Shown: positions 24,722 to 34,092, counted from the stretch's first letter. The stretch is DNA of 64,000 nucleotides from Shimazuella alba (GCF_009831235.1 NZ_WUUL01000015.1:1-64000), one strand, 5' to 3'. The notes: generated by a model not told the origin, from the sequence alone. Numbers and translations are program-made.

Positions 24722-25726
24722 TTAGGAAGATACTTGTCCTCTATTGCGATAGATTAGATAAAGAAAATACGGTACACCGACCAATGCAGTAAATACACCT
24801 GCTGGAATTTCTCTTGGTGATATGAGTGTACGACCAATCAAATCAGCACCTACAACCATGATAGCACCAATGAGTGCTGCTACTGGTATAACATAACGAT
24901 AATTATTCCCTACAAAACGCTTTGCAAGATGAGGTCCAATTAAACCAATGAAAGTTATGCCTCCTACAAAAGCAACAGCGGCACCTGTTAAACCTGTACA
25001 AAGTAACAATAGAATAAAGCGTTCTCGTTTTACGTTTACACCAAGACCGATAGCTGTATTATCCCCTAACTCATGAATAGTAAGGCTGCGAGCGTATAGG
25101 TACACAATCGGAATTAACACTGCTAACCAAGGTAGTAAAACAACCACTTCTTTCCATGTTGTACCGTAAATGCTTCCAGTTAACCACGTTTTTGCTTGAG
25201 TAGCTCGAAACAATGGACCTACAAGAACAATCAAATGTACAAAAGAATTCATCAACGTATAAAATCCAATACCAACAAGGATTAATCGTAAAGAAGAAAC
25301 TCCTTGTTTCCAAGCAATCAAATAGATACACAATGCTACAATCGTAGATCCCAGAAACGCAAGCAAAGGTAAATAATGCAGGCTAATCGATAGTGAGTCC
25401 TTATTTGTACTAAATATCATAATGATAGAAACAGCTGCTACGGATGCACCTCCACTGATCCCCATCATCTCAGGGGTTGCTAACGAATTTCTAGTAATCG
25501 CTTGGAGAATACAACCTGCCACTGCTAAAGCCATACCTGCTAGTGCTGCAAGTATGATCCTAGGCAAACGTAATTGAAAGATAATCAAAGAATCAAAAGA
25601 ACTACCTAATCCTAAAAAAGATTTTATTACCGTAAAAGGGGAAAGGGTTGCTTCTCCGACTCCTACACTTATCACCATAACCGCGAACAACACAATCGCA
25701 AGTATCATCCATATATAACGTTTCAT
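24722..25726 (-). CDS. FecCD-family iron-siderophore permease 2
   Basis: 334 residues, about ten membrane helices. LRLPRIILAALAGMALAVAGCILQAITRNSLATPEMMGI near residues 45-85 and GLIGPHLAKRFVG near 265 are the FecCD signature. It forms half of the membrane channel with the permease upstream. The ATG overlaps the upstream stop (ATGA), so both subunits are translated in tandem. No ATPase gene (FecE/FhuC) follows; lipA does, from the next transcription unit. Confidence 0.92.
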   Translation of the reverse strand: MKRYIWMILAIVLFAVMVISVGVGEATLSPFTVIKSFLGLGSSFDSLIIFQLRLPRIILAALAGMALAVAGCILQAITRNSLATPEMMGISGGASVAAVSIIMIFSTNKDSLSISLHYLPLLAFLGSTIVALCIYLIAWKQGVSSLRLILVGIGFYTLMNSFVHLIVLVGPLFRATQAKTWLTGSIYGTTWKEVVVLLPWLAVLIPIVYLYARSLTIHELGDNTAIGLGVNVKRERFILLLLCTGLTGAAVAFVGGITFIGLIGPHLAKRFVGNNYRYVIPVAALIGAIMVVGADLIGRTLISPREIPAGVFTALVGVPYFLYLIYRNRGQVSS

Positions 25727-26700
25727 AGACTTTGCCCCCACGATTTTCTGACGAGGTAGAGAAATATTGGTGCACCTATTACTGCTGTCATCACACCTAC
25801 TGGTATGACTTGATCGATCATGATTGCTCTACTGATGATATCTGCAACTAAGAGTAGAACCGCTCCAAATAACGCTGCAAAAGGGATAATCAATCGATGA
25901 TCTTGCCCTACCCACATTTTTGCTAAATGAGGAACTAATAATCCGACAAACGAAATAGGTCCAGCGATCGCTACGGAACTTCCCGCGAGCAAAACAACAA
26001 CTAAACCTGCTAATAATTTATATATGGTGACAGGTAAACCTAAGCTTTTGGAAACCTCTTCACTGAGTGCCATCAGATTAAGCGAACGAGCGAGAAAGAA
26101 AGCCAAAACAACTCCTATTAGCATATATGGCAGGACAGGAGAAATATCTGATAATTTCCTTCCTTCCACAGATCCTGTTAACCAATACAACATCTGCTCC
26201 AAACTTCGCTCGTTGAGTACGAGAAAACCTTGAGTCATTGAACTAAATAGTGCTGCAATACTGGTCCCGGCCAATGTCAATTGTAGTGGAGAATGTCCGC
26301 GGCCAATAGAAAAAACGAAAAGAAAAGTTAAACCAGACCCAATGAAACTGACCCATATTAATTCACTGAGCGTCCAATTCGTAAATAGCGATAAGGACAA
26401 AACCATCATAAAACTAGCTCCGCCGTTTATTCCCAGCGTTGTTTCAGAGGCTAAAGGATTTCGAAAAATAACTTGTGTAATAGCACCAGCAACTGCTAAA
26501 CTCGCGCCTACCATAACCGCAATTAACGTACGCGGGAGCCGATCTGTAAGAATAATCAATTGATTTACTGTTCCATGGTAATCTCGAAAGGTATCCAGTA
26601 CCATTTCAACTGGAATATCCCTTGTCCCAACTAGTAAACTGAAGCACATTAAACATATAAGGAAGACTAAGCCTCCAAAAAAACCAAACCATTTCCCCAT
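25723..26700 (-). CDS. FecCD-family iron-siderophore permease 1
   Basis: 325 residues, polytopic. TDRLPRTLIAVMVGASLAVAGAITQVIFRNPLASETTLGI and SFVGLLVPHLAKMWVGQDHR are the family motifs. It pairs with the downstream permease to import a ferric siderophore. SD AAAGGTTGAG. A Fur-box-like sequence lies about 60 nt upstream at 26761-26779, so iron repression is likely. The divergent gene encodes the matching binding protein. Confidence 0.92.
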   Translation of the reverse strand: MGKWFGFFGGLVFLICLMCFSLLVGTRDIPVEMVLDTFRDYHGTVNQLIILTDRLPRTLIAVMVGASLAVAGAITQVIFRNPLASETTLGINGGASFMMVLSLSLFTNWTLSELIWVSFIGSGLTFLFVFSIGRGHSPLQLTLAGTSIAALFSSMTQGFLVLNERSLEQMLYWLTGSVEGRKLSDISPVLPYMLIGVVLAFFLARSLNLMALSEEVSKSLGLPVTIYKLLAGLVVVLLAGSSVAIAGPISFVGLLVPHLAKMWVGQDHRLIIPFAALFGAVLLLVADIISRAIMIDQVIPVGVMTAVIGAPIFLYLVRKSWGQSL

Positions 26701-26760
26701 CTATCTCAACCTTTTCATTTACTTGATCCCTTTCTCAGTTTAAAAAAAGGATGGTTAATG

Positions 26761-26779
26761 GTCAATGATTTTCATTCTC
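26761..26779. promoter_or_regulatory. Fur-box-like operator of the permease operon
   Basis: The 19-mer matches the GATAATGATAATCATTATC consensus at 14 positions by my count, including AATGAT and TCATT half-sites. It lies upstream of the minus-strand permeases. Confidence 0.7.
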
Positions 26780-26865
26780 AATAAGTCTTAATAATCTATC
26801 TATGAATAGTTTTTCACTTAATGAAATAAAATAAAATAAAAAACGAATAATAAATCACAAATATG

Positions 26866-26894
26866 TTGACGTATCTACTTATTTTAGATACATT
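26866..26894 (+). promoter_or_regulatory. Promoter of the iron-binding lipoprotein gene
   Basis: TTGACG at 26866-26871 and TACATT at 26889-26894 with a 17-nt spacer. A Fur box sits immediately downstream, over the expected start of transcription. Confidence 0.5.
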
Positions 26895-26900
26895 TTATAT

Positions 26901-26919
26901 GAGAATGATTATCACTATT
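26901..26919 (+). promoter_or_regulatory. Fur-box-like operator of the binding-protein gene
   Basis: The 19-mer matches the Fur consensus at 15 of 19 positions (GAGAATGATTATCACTATT). It lies just downstream of the promoter and upstream of the SD, well placed for iron-dependent repression. Confidence 0.75.
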
Positions 26920-26940
26920 AAGAAGGGAATCACCCACTTC

Positions 26941-27879
26941 ATGCAAAAACTATTTACATCTATTATCATTATGTCATTGTTTATATTCGCTTTAGCTGGT
27001 TGTGCACCAGAAAAAACGCAGCCTGTATCTAATACCATCTCGATTACTCACGCGATGGGCACTACCAAAGTACCAACTGCTCCTAAACGTATCGTTGTGC
27101 TGACGAGTGAAGGAACAGAAGCTCTTTTGGCTCTCGGAATTAAACCCGTTGGTGCAGTTCAACCATATAACGGAACTCCTTGGTATCCTCATACAAGTAA
27201 ACAATTACAAGGTGTGAAACTCTTAGGAATCGAAAGTGCTCCTAACCTAGAGGCAATTGCAAGTCTGAAACCAGATCTCATCATTGGAAACAAAATGCGT
27301 CAAGAAAAAGTATATAGCCAGCTTTCTGCTATTGCACCAACTGTCTTTGCTGAAGAGCTTCGTGGAGACTGGAGTGAAAATTTTCAACTATATGCGAAAG
27401 CAGTAAACAAAGAAGCAGAAGGAAAAAAAGTACTAGCTGCATATAACCAACATATTGAACAAACAAAGCAAGAATTAGGTGATTTATTGAGTAAAAAAGT
27501 GTCTGTTGTACGATTTATACCTGGGCAAACACGTCTTTATCAACTAAACAGTTTTACAGGAGTTATTTTTAAACAACTTGGTTTCCAAAGACCAGCAAAT
27601 CAAATGAAAGAAGATCTCGCAACCCAAATAACACGAGAACAAATCCCGGAAGTTGATGCAGATATATTATTCTATTTGACCTACGATAAGCCAGACGACA
27701 AAGGTGGAACAAAACTCGAAAAAGAATTTACAAATGATCCGCTTTGGAAAAGCTTAAACGTCGTTCAACAAAAGCATGCTTTCCAAGTTGATGATATTAT
27801 TTGGAATACAGCAGGTGGAATTTTAGCCGCAAATGAGATGCTTGATCAACTTGTGGAACTCTCCAAACAAATGAAATAA
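26941..27879 (+). CDS. Iron-siderophore ABC transporter binding lipoprotein
   Basis: 312 residues. Signal peptide with lipobox ALAGC; the mature protein starts at Cys21. PKRIVVLTSEGTEALLALGIKPVGA and LEAIASLKPDLIIGNKM are typical of the FhuD/FecB (Peripla_BP_2) fold. It binds a ferric siderophore outside the membrane and hands it to the FecCD permeases encoded divergently. The start is placed at MQKLF, the only start giving a proper signal peptide, with AGAAGGGA as SD. Terminator from 27883. Confidence 0.9.
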   Translation: MQKLFTSIIIMSLFIFALAGCAPEKTQPVSNTISITHAMGTTKVPTAPKRIVVLTSEGTEALLALGIKPVGAVQPYNGTPWYPHTSKQLQGVKLLGIESAPNLEAIASLKPDLIIGNKMRQEKVYSQLSAIAPTVFAEELRGDWSENFQLYAKAVNKEAEGKKVLAAYNQHIEQTKQELGDLLSKKVSVVRFIPGQTRLYQLNSFTGVIFKQLGFQRPANQMKEDLATQITREQIPEVDADILFYLTYDKPDDKGGTKLEKEFTNDPLWKSLNVVQQKHAFQVDDIIWNTAGGILAANEMLDQLVELSKQMK

Positions 27880-27882
27880 TAA

Positions 27883-27917
27883 AAAAAACCGTTGGATGAT
27901 AAAACCAACGGTTTTTT
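27883..27917 (+). terminator. Terminator of binding-protein gene
   Basis: About 12-bp stem AAAAACCGTTGG/CCAACGGTTTTT with a 9-nt loop and T tail. Confidence 0.85.
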
Positions 27918-28103
27918 GTTTTCCAATATTCAACGAAATTATTTTTCATCTTTCAAGTAAAATTGCCTTGTTCAAAAAATTCCAATCCCAATGGTTTCTT
28001 TCATTTTTCAAAACAAGCTTAACCCACATGTATTGTTTAACATTCTTTTTTTCTCTTTGTGTTATCTTTTAGAATTAGGAACGCTATAACGTATTTTGTA
28101 GTA

Positions 28104-28890
28104 ATGAGATGTCCTGCTTGGAACAAAATAAACCTATTCTTGATGAAAAAAGTGACTCTGAAAAAAGCACCTACAAGTGAATCAAGCCAGTCTGATATAA
28201 AAACAACGACGAATGATAGAAACCACTCAGAAGTACAAACAACTAGAAATGAAGCTGATCTTCCTAATACAAAAACAATAAATGAAACAAGTACTTCCGA
28301 AAGACAAAACAATGCAAAAAAAAAGTACAAGTATCTCTGAAGTTTTTAGGAATTATCATCACAACGATCCTAATTCCTGTTATTCTGTCAGCTTACCAAG
28401 ATACCACTTCTAAATGGATAAAAAATCTATTTAGTAGAACGAATACAAATTCAGTTTCTGCTACTCTTAATTAAAAGAAATTACAATCAGATGAAGCTAT
28501 TTTGATTAAATTAAATCAATTGTCTTATAATGGAAGAATTCCAAACTGCGAATTTCCGCTCGGAACGAGTGAAGACAACCTGTCTATAAATCTGATGTAG
28601 GTATAATTGAATATTGGGAATATAAACGCCATATGATTATAGGTATACACAAAAATCGCATTATCGATATTCGATATTTTAATCCAATACTGCAAAAAAT
28701 AACTTTAGAGCAACTAAAAGATGCTGGTATACCAGATAAAGAATACGATCATATGAACTTAGATCAACATTTCGTCGTATACCATATGGGAAAATATAAA
28801 CTTCGTATGGTCTTCCCCAAACCTACAGCAGATGTACCTTCTCCTAATCTGATCAGCGTCTCTCTGGTAGACATTAATTACGCTAGTTAA
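28104..28890 (+). pseudogene. Decayed gene for a zinc-ribbon-like, single-membrane-span protein
   Basis: Several plus-strand frames together read like one protein. It starts MRCPAWNKINLF, has a Ser/Thr/Asn-rich linker, then needs one extra A in the A9 run at 28316-28324 to continue into a membrane helix (LKFLGIIITTILIPVILSAY). After that come an in-frame TAA at 28472-28474, a readable stretch KKLQSDEAILIKLNQLSYNGR, and another frameshift near 28580 into VYKSDVGIIEYWEYKRHMIIGIHKNRIID, which runs to 28890. At least three lesions make it a pseudogene unless the sequence is wrong. Upstream, a further frame reads ILDEKSDSEKS, hinting at one more shift. No family assigned. Confidence 0.6.
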
Positions 28891-29152
28891 TAACTTTATC
28901 CAATTAAAATAGACAGTGTTCACAGAACCTGTCCTTCTATGTATTTCTGTTTCCAAAACCCACGAAAAAGAAAAAATTCCATATTATTCCCTCCCGACTA
29001 GACGCTTTTATCCAAAATCTTCAATTATACTTCTAAGTTAGATCGATGTTGTACATAAACACAAGAATGCTTTTGCCATCCATCTTCCTTCGTTAAAAAT
29101 GGGTATACTTGCAATTCTTTTTTTACAAACTAACAGCGAAAGGAGTTGACAT

Positions 29153-30100
29153 ATGCGTTATTTGTTATTTGTCTTGCTTTTATCTACTTATTTTCTTCCT
29201 AAGCAAACATTTGCTGAAAAACCTGAGATTCAACAGCTGTTTGAATCGATGGAGACATTAACAGGTGTACCATGGGAGTATCTAGCTGCGATTGATCGTT
29301 ATGAATCAAATATCCATAAAGAAAAATTACAAAACAGATTAACCCATATTAAGGTTCCTTCTTATCTATGGGCTGGAGTAAGCAACCCCTATCCAGATGA
29401 TGTATCTCTCGTTTCTATCCGCTACTTTGGAGGCATGGGTCTCGATGGAGATGGAGATGGCCGAGCTAGTGCAGCCAGTGATCGAGATGTGTTATATACG
29501 CTTTCCCGCTATCTCACTTCTCATGGACCATCTATTTCTCATATACGAGAGAGAATCTGGCAGTATTATCAACAGCCGATGGCTGTAGATGTGATCACAC
29601 ACATCGCAAAAATTTATGGCAAGTATAAGACAACAAAACTGGAAGGCAATGCATTTCCGATACAAAAAGGGTATATCTATACATACCGCAGTACTTGGGG
29701 CGATCGGCGGGGTTGGGGAGGACTACGCATCCATGAAGGTACCGACATATTTGCACATTATGGAACTCCTGTATTAAGCACCTGTTATGGATATATTGAA
29801 TTAAAAGGATGGAATCGCTTTGGCGGATGGCGATTAGGAATTCGAGATGTCAACAACCGATACCATTACTTTGGGCATTTAAACGGCTTTGAAAAAGGAA
29901 TAAAAAAAGGCGACATCGTTTATCCTGGTCAACGGATAGGTTATGTTGGTTCATCAGGATATGGACCTCCTGGAACTTCTGGTAAGTTTCCACCACATTT
30001 ACATTATGGAGTCTACAAATTTAATGGTAAAAAAACTTATTCGTACGATCCCTTTTCCTTACTAAAAAAATGGGAAAGAGATGATAGAAAAAGAAAGTAA
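29153..30100 (+). CDS. lytH: M23 peptidase, LytH-like sporulation endopeptidase
   Basis: 315 residues. A signal peptide (RYLLFVLLLSTYFLPKQTFA) is followed by a helical domain that has a lytic-enzyme look (GVPWEYLAAIDRYE) and a C-terminal LytM/M23 zinc-peptidase domain: HEGTDIF near residue 195, YHYFGHLNGF near 240 and PPHLHYGVY near 285. LytH (YunA) of B. subtilis trims peptide side chains in spore cortex peptidoglycan and lies next to lipA and yunB, as here. SD AAAGGAG. An ordinary cell-wall endopeptidase is the alternative. Confidence 0.82.
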   Translation: MRYLLFVLLLSTYFLPKQTFAEKPEIQQLFESMETLTGVPWEYLAAIDRYESNIHKEKLQNRLTHIKVPSYLWAGVSNPYPDDVSLVSIRYFGGMGLDGDGDGRASAASDRDVLYTLSRYLTSHGPSISHIRERIWQYYQQPMAVDVITHIAKIYGKYKTTKLEGNAFPIQKGYIYTYRSTWGDRRGWGGLRIHEGTDIFAHYGTPVLSTCYGYIELKGWNRFGGWRLGIRDVNNRYHYFGHLNGFEKGIKKGDIVYPGQRIGYVGSSGYGPPGTSGKFPPHLHYGVYKFNGKKTYSYDPFSLLKKWERDDRKRK

Positions 30101-30424
30101 ATGAATAACGCTTATAAACATTCATTATATAATAATGTCAACAAATGTCACCTGAACTTGGAAAAGGATCTAATGGATGATGAAAGCGTGAGTTCCCCCC
30201 CACGTCCTCCTGACAACCGTGGTTTGGGAAGGATGGTAGTTTGGCTTCATCCGAAATCAGAAAAGCAGAATACGTAAAGACCAGAGATGGTAAAAAGTTG
30301 CATGCAGATTGGACTGAGCCTCTACGTGTTCTTCGAGATATAGAAACGAATGAACCATATACCCATAATTCAATCCTCTTACAAGTTCATGGACCGACTG
30401 CCATATTCACAGTCGGTCCATTGA
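30101..30424. other. Unexplained stretch between lytH and an amino-acid permease
   Basis: 324 bp. It holds overlapping short plus-strand frames: one of 58 codons from 30101, and one from a TTG at 30241 with a good SD (GAAGGAT) reading ASSEIRKAEYVKTRDGKK. The latter runs straight into the hairpin at 30391, which argues against it being a complete gene. There is a CCACG/CGTGG stem around a C7 run near 30195. It could be a gene remnant or a structured RNA; I recognise neither. Confidence 0.35.
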
Positions 30425-30430
30425 TTATTT
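30391..30430 (+). terminator. Strong hairpin before the permease 3' end
   Basis: 10-bp perfect stem GGACCGACTG/CAGTCGGTCC with a 9-nt loop and ATTATTTTT on the plus side. It implies that a plus-strand transcript ends here, although no secure gene lies directly upstream. Confidence 0.65.
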
Positions 30431-31828
30431 TTCTTCTTCTTTTTTCAACAGTGAATGATTCTTGGAGTAAGTAAAATAAACAATGATTCCTAATAAAATC
30501 CAAATGCCAAAAAATAACCAAGTTGTCCGATCCAACAGCAACATGAGATATCCACAACTAACAATCGCTAAAATAGGAATCAAAGGTACAAACGGCGTAC
30601 GAAACTTTCTTGGTAGATTTGGCTCTGTTTTCCGCAGCACCAATACCGCAATAGCAACCGATACAAACGCTGCCAAGGTTCCAATATTTACAAGCGTAGC
30701 TATTTTATTTAATGGAACTAATCCACCAATTAAGCCCGAGACAATCCCACAAAACCAAGTTACCCGAGTAGGTACTTGCGTTTTTTTATTTACTTTCGAC
30801 AGTGCTTTAGGAAATAATCCATCTCTGGAAATAGATAAGATAACGCGAGTTAAACCATACAACATTACCAAGATAACGGTCATCATTCCTAAAACCGAAC
30901 CGATAGTGACTAAGATGATAAGCCAACTCAGACCTGTTGCTTGCAAAGCATAAGCTACGGAACGATCTTCATGCCCGACAAAGCTTTCAGAAGGCACTAA
31001 ACCAGTAATAATCAGAGTAATTAAAATATATAGTCCAGTACAAATAAGCAAGGAATAGATGATTCCTCTAGGTAAATCTTTCGCAGGATTTTTGGTCTCC
31101 TCTGCTGCTGTACTCACAGCGTCAAATCCTAAATATGCAAAGAAAACAAGTGCTGCAGCACTAAATACATTACCCCATCCGTGAGGCATAAATGGTTGCC
31201 ATTTGGAAGGATCAATATAAAAGACACCAACAGCAATAATGAGTACAATAACGACTACTTTAATGGTTACCATTACATTATTTAATCGTTTTGATTCTTT
31301 GACACCCAATGAGAGCAGCAACGTGATTACCATGACAATGAAGAAAGCCGGTAAATTGAATACAGTTGTAACACCTTCAACCGAACCTGGTGCTCCTGTC
31401 AAAAAAGCTGGTATATGCACTCCAACACTTTCTAAAAAAGCTTGTGCATATCCTGACCATCCGGTAGATACAGCGCTTACAGCGAGCAAATACTCTGAAA
31501 TCAAATCCCATCCAATGAGAAAAGCAAAAAACTCACCAAGTGTTGCATAGGAATAGGTATATGCTGAACCGGACACTGGCACGGTAGAAGCAAATTCAGC
31601 ATAGGTAAGAGCTGCAAACAAACACGCTAAGCCTGCGATGATAAATGAAAGAATAACAGAAGGCCCTGCCATTATCGCTCCAGTGCCGGATAGTACAAAT
31701 ATGCCTGTACCCACCACTGCTCCCACGCCAAGCAACGTTAAATCCCAAGTACCTAGGTCTCGCTTTAAATCTGTATGTGATTGCTTCGCAATCATCTCAT
31801 GAACATTCTTTTTACGGAATAAACTCAT
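30425..31828 (-). CDS. APC-family amino acid permease (YfnA/CAT type)
   Basis: 467 residues, 12 membrane helices. RDLGTWDLTLLGVGAVVGTGIFVLSG near the N-terminus and FFAYLGFDAVSTAAEETKNPAKDLPRGI in helix 6 are the cationic amino-acid-transporter pattern of YfnA/YhdG. It should import an amino acid with protons. Start at MSLFRKKN because GGGGGATGAGA immediately precedes it. Not closely similar to the permease at the start of the window (different helix-1 and helix-6 sequences). Confidence 0.9.
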   Translation of the reverse strand: MSLFRKKNVHEMIAKQSHTDLKRDLGTWDLTLLGVGAVVGTGIFVLSGTGAIMAGPSVILSFIIAGLACLFAALTYAEFASTVPVSGSAYTYSYATLGEFFAFLIGWDLISEYLLAVSAVSTGWSGYAQAFLESVGVHIPAFLTGAPGSVEGVTTVFNLPAFFIVMVITLLLSLGVKESKRLNNVMVTIKVVVIVLIIAVGVFYIDPSKWQPFMPHGWGNVFSAAALVFFAYLGFDAVSTAAEETKNPAKDLPRGIIYSLLICTGLYILITLIITGLVPSESFVGHEDRSVAYALQATGLSWLIILVTIGSVLGMMTVILVMLYGLTRVILSISRDGLFPKALSKVNKKTQVPTRVTWFCGIVSGLIGGLVPLNKIATLVNIGTLAAFVSVAIAVLVLRKTEPNLPRKFRTPFVPLIPILAIVSCGYLMLLLDRTTWLFFGIWILLGIIVYFTYSKNHSLLKKEEEK

Positions 31829-31982
31829 TCTCATCCCCCAGTCTTTAAATTCAGAATTAAAAAACAATTACTTTTGTCAAGGTATTGTCATTATATCGAA
31901 ACTGGGACTACTTTTGGAAGGGAAATGGAAAATAAACTATTCTTATGAATATAATTTATTTTAAAATAATATAAAACAAAAT

Positions 31983-32019
31983 AAAAATCCCCCCTTTTTT
32001 TCAGGGGTGATTTTTATTT
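31983..32019 (-). terminator. Terminator of glutaredoxin gene
   Basis: Stem AAAAATCACCCC/GGGGGATTTTT with a bulge and a poly-A/T surround; the minus-strand tail is ATTTTTATTTTG. Confidence 0.6.
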
Positions 32020-32027
32020 ATTACTAT

Positions 32028-32255
32028 TTAACGACCTAGAGCTTTTAAAATTTCATCAGGTTTTAAACCTTGAATCTTTTTTTTACCAATAACTGTTACA
32101 GGTACTCCCAGAAAACCCATTGCTTTCACTTCTGCTATCCGTTCTTCATTATGCCCACAATCTCTTAATTCATAAGAGATATCATGATCATCTAGAAATT
32201 GTTTCAGTATATTACATTCAATACAATGTGGCTTTGTATAAACAATCACTTCCAT
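32028..32255 (-). CDS. Glutaredoxin/NrdH-like redox protein
   Basis: 75 residues with a thioredoxin fold. The redox motif CIEC is at residues 11-14 and the cis-proline motif GVPVTVIG near 52. It reduces disulfides in the cytosol, electron donor unknown (bacilli lack glutathione, so bacillithiol or thioredoxin reductase). The SD GGAGGCAG fixes the start at MEVIVYTK. It is divergent from the UbiD-type gene. Confidence 0.87.
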   Translation of the reverse strand: MEVIVYTKPHCIECNILKQFLDDHDISYELRDCGHNEERIAEVKAMGFLGVPVTVIGKKKIQGLKPDEILKALGR

Positions 32256-32328
32256 AGAAACTGCCTCCTGTCTCATATATAATAAGCTTATAGTTTTTTA
32301 AAACTATCATATAGGAGATTACAATTAT

Positions 32329-34092
32329 ATGCATCTTAATTTACGGTCTTTTCTAAAGCAACTTCGCCAAGAGGGTGAATTACATACCATTTCCGCCCCT
32401 GTGGACCCCTATTTAGAACTCGCTGAAATTCATCGCAGAGTTATAGATGAAGGTGGACCTGCACTTCTCTTTACCAATGTAAAGGGAAGTGAATTTCCAG
32501 TAGTTACGAATTTATTCGGGACAAGCAGACGAGTGGAATTAGCCTTTGGTCCAAGACCAGAACAATTGATGAAAGAAGCAGTACAGTTAGTTCATCGATT
32601 AATGCCACCAACCTTAGGTGCTCTCTGGGGAGAAAAAAAATGGCTTCGAGAACTGATGAAAGTTGGATTTCGTTCCATTAAGCCCGAAAAAGCACCTGTA
32701 TTAGAAACAAAACAAGCGAAAGTCGATTTGACAAAACTCCCTGCCCTCACTTCTTGGCAAGAAGACGGTGGTCCCTTTGTTACGCTTCCACTTGTTTATA
32801 CCCAGCATCCCGTCACACATCAACATAATTTAGGCATGTACCGCATGCAAATATTCGATGCTTCGACTACAGGGATGCACTGGCAAATTCACAAAGGCGG
32901 CGGTTTTCATTACCATGAAGCAGAAAAAGCAAATAATCCACTTCCTGTGCATGTCTTCTTAGGAGGTCCACCTGCACTTATTGCATCCGCAATAGCACCA
33001 GCACCTGAAGTTTTACCAGAGTTGCTACTTACTTCTTTGATCCTTGGTAACAAACTACCAGTTGTAACAGATGAGGAAACAGGTTATCACATCGTATCAG
33101 AAGCAGAATTTTTATTAAAAGGAACAGTAGCACCTCATGACAGAAAGATGGAAGGACCCTTTGGCGATCACTATGGATACTACTCATTAGCACATCCATT
33201 TCCTATCTTTCAAGTGAATCAAATTTATCATCGAAAAGATGCGATCTACCCTGCTACGATAGTTGGGAAACCTCGACAAGAAGATTATTTCTTAGGAGAA
33301 TTTTTACAAAAATTACTATCTCCTGCGTTTCCTATGGTGATGCCAGGTGTAAAAGAGTTATGGACATATGCCGAAACTGGATTTCATGCATTAGCTGCTG
33401 CTCGTGTTCGAGAAAGCTATAGACGCGAGGCTTTGGCACATGCATTCCGTATATTAGGCGAAGGCCAACTAACGCTCACCAAATTTTTAATGATTACCGA
33501 TCAGGCTGTAAGCCTAGAAAACTTCCCAGCTCTATTCACTGCTATCTTAGAGCGTTTTGACCCGGCATGCGATCTTTTGATTTTAGGCAATACATCTATG
33601 GATACACTGGATTACACAGGTCGTAGGTTAAATCATGGTAGCAAAGCTATTTTACTTGGAATTGGAGAGCAAAAAAGAGAGCTTCCTCGTGGTTATGAAG
33701 GTACAGCACTCCATGGTATATCCCATATTGTTTCTTATATCCCAGGAGTCTTAGTTTTAGAGGCGAAAAAAAGCTTTGCATTAAATCCCCATCTTGCAGA
33801 AGAATTGTTAGAATCTCATGCAGATCAGCTAAAAAATTGGCCATTCGTCTTTTTAGTAGATGATAAAAAAGCGGTAGAGGATCAAACATCCTTCTTATGG
33901 ACCATTTTCACACGCTTTGATCCCGCTTATGATATCTATGCAAAAATGAAACTTGTTCAACACAGCCCTAGTTATGAGTTTCCTATTATTGTGGATGCAA
34001 GAATGAAACCAGATTATCCGGATGAACTTGAAGTTGATCCAAAAGTTAAAAATACGGTTGATTCCCGATGGAAAGAATATAATATTACTTAG
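32329..34092 (+). CDS. UbiD-family decarboxylase, possibly MqnL
   Basis: 587 residues. NLGMYRMQIFD near residue 170 and KMEGPFGDHYGYYS near 275 contain the conserved Arg and Glu of the prenylated-FMN site; FVTLPLV and GGPPALIAS also fit. The length exceeds that of the E. coli enzyme (497) and agrees with the menaquinone-biosynthesis decarboxylases (SCO4490 type, MqnL) that act on the prenylated 6-naphthoate in the futalosine route. As mqnBDE occur in the same window, that role is a reasonable inference. No UbiX partner adjoins. SD ATAGGAG. Terminator 34093-34118. Confidence 0.85.
   Translation: MHLNLRSFLKQLRQEGELHTISAPVDPYLELAEIHRRVIDEGGPALLFTNVKGSEFPVVTNLFGTSRRVELAFGPRPEQLMKEAVQLVHRLMPPTLGALWGEKKWLRELMKVGFRSIKPEKAPVLETKQAKVDLTKLPALTSWQEDGGPFVTLPLVYTQHPVTHQHNLGMYRMQIFDASTTGMHWQIHKGGGFHYHEAEKANNPLPVHVFLGGPPALIASAIAPAPEVLPELLLTSLILGNKLPVVTDEETGYHIVSEAEFLLKGTVAPHDRKMEGPFGDHYGYYSLAHPFPIFQVNQIYHRKDAIYPATIVGKPRQEDYFLGEFLQKLLSPAFPMVMPGVKELWTYAETGFHALAAARVRESYRREALAHAFRILGEGQLTLTKFLMITDQAVSLENFPALFTAILERFDPACDLLILGNTSMDTLDYTGRRLNHGSKAILLGIGEQKRELPRGYEGTALHGISHIVSYIPGVLVLEAKKSFALNPHLAEELLESHADQLKNWPFVFLVDDKKAVEDQTSFLWTIFTRFDPAYDIYAKMKLVQHSPSYEFPIIVDARMKPDYPDELEVDPKVKNTVDSRWKEYNIT

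Noticed and set aside
28037-28330. 97-codon minus-strand Phe/Val-rich frame
   Set aside because: Antisense of the Ser/Thr/Lys-rich linker of the decayed gene; no SD.
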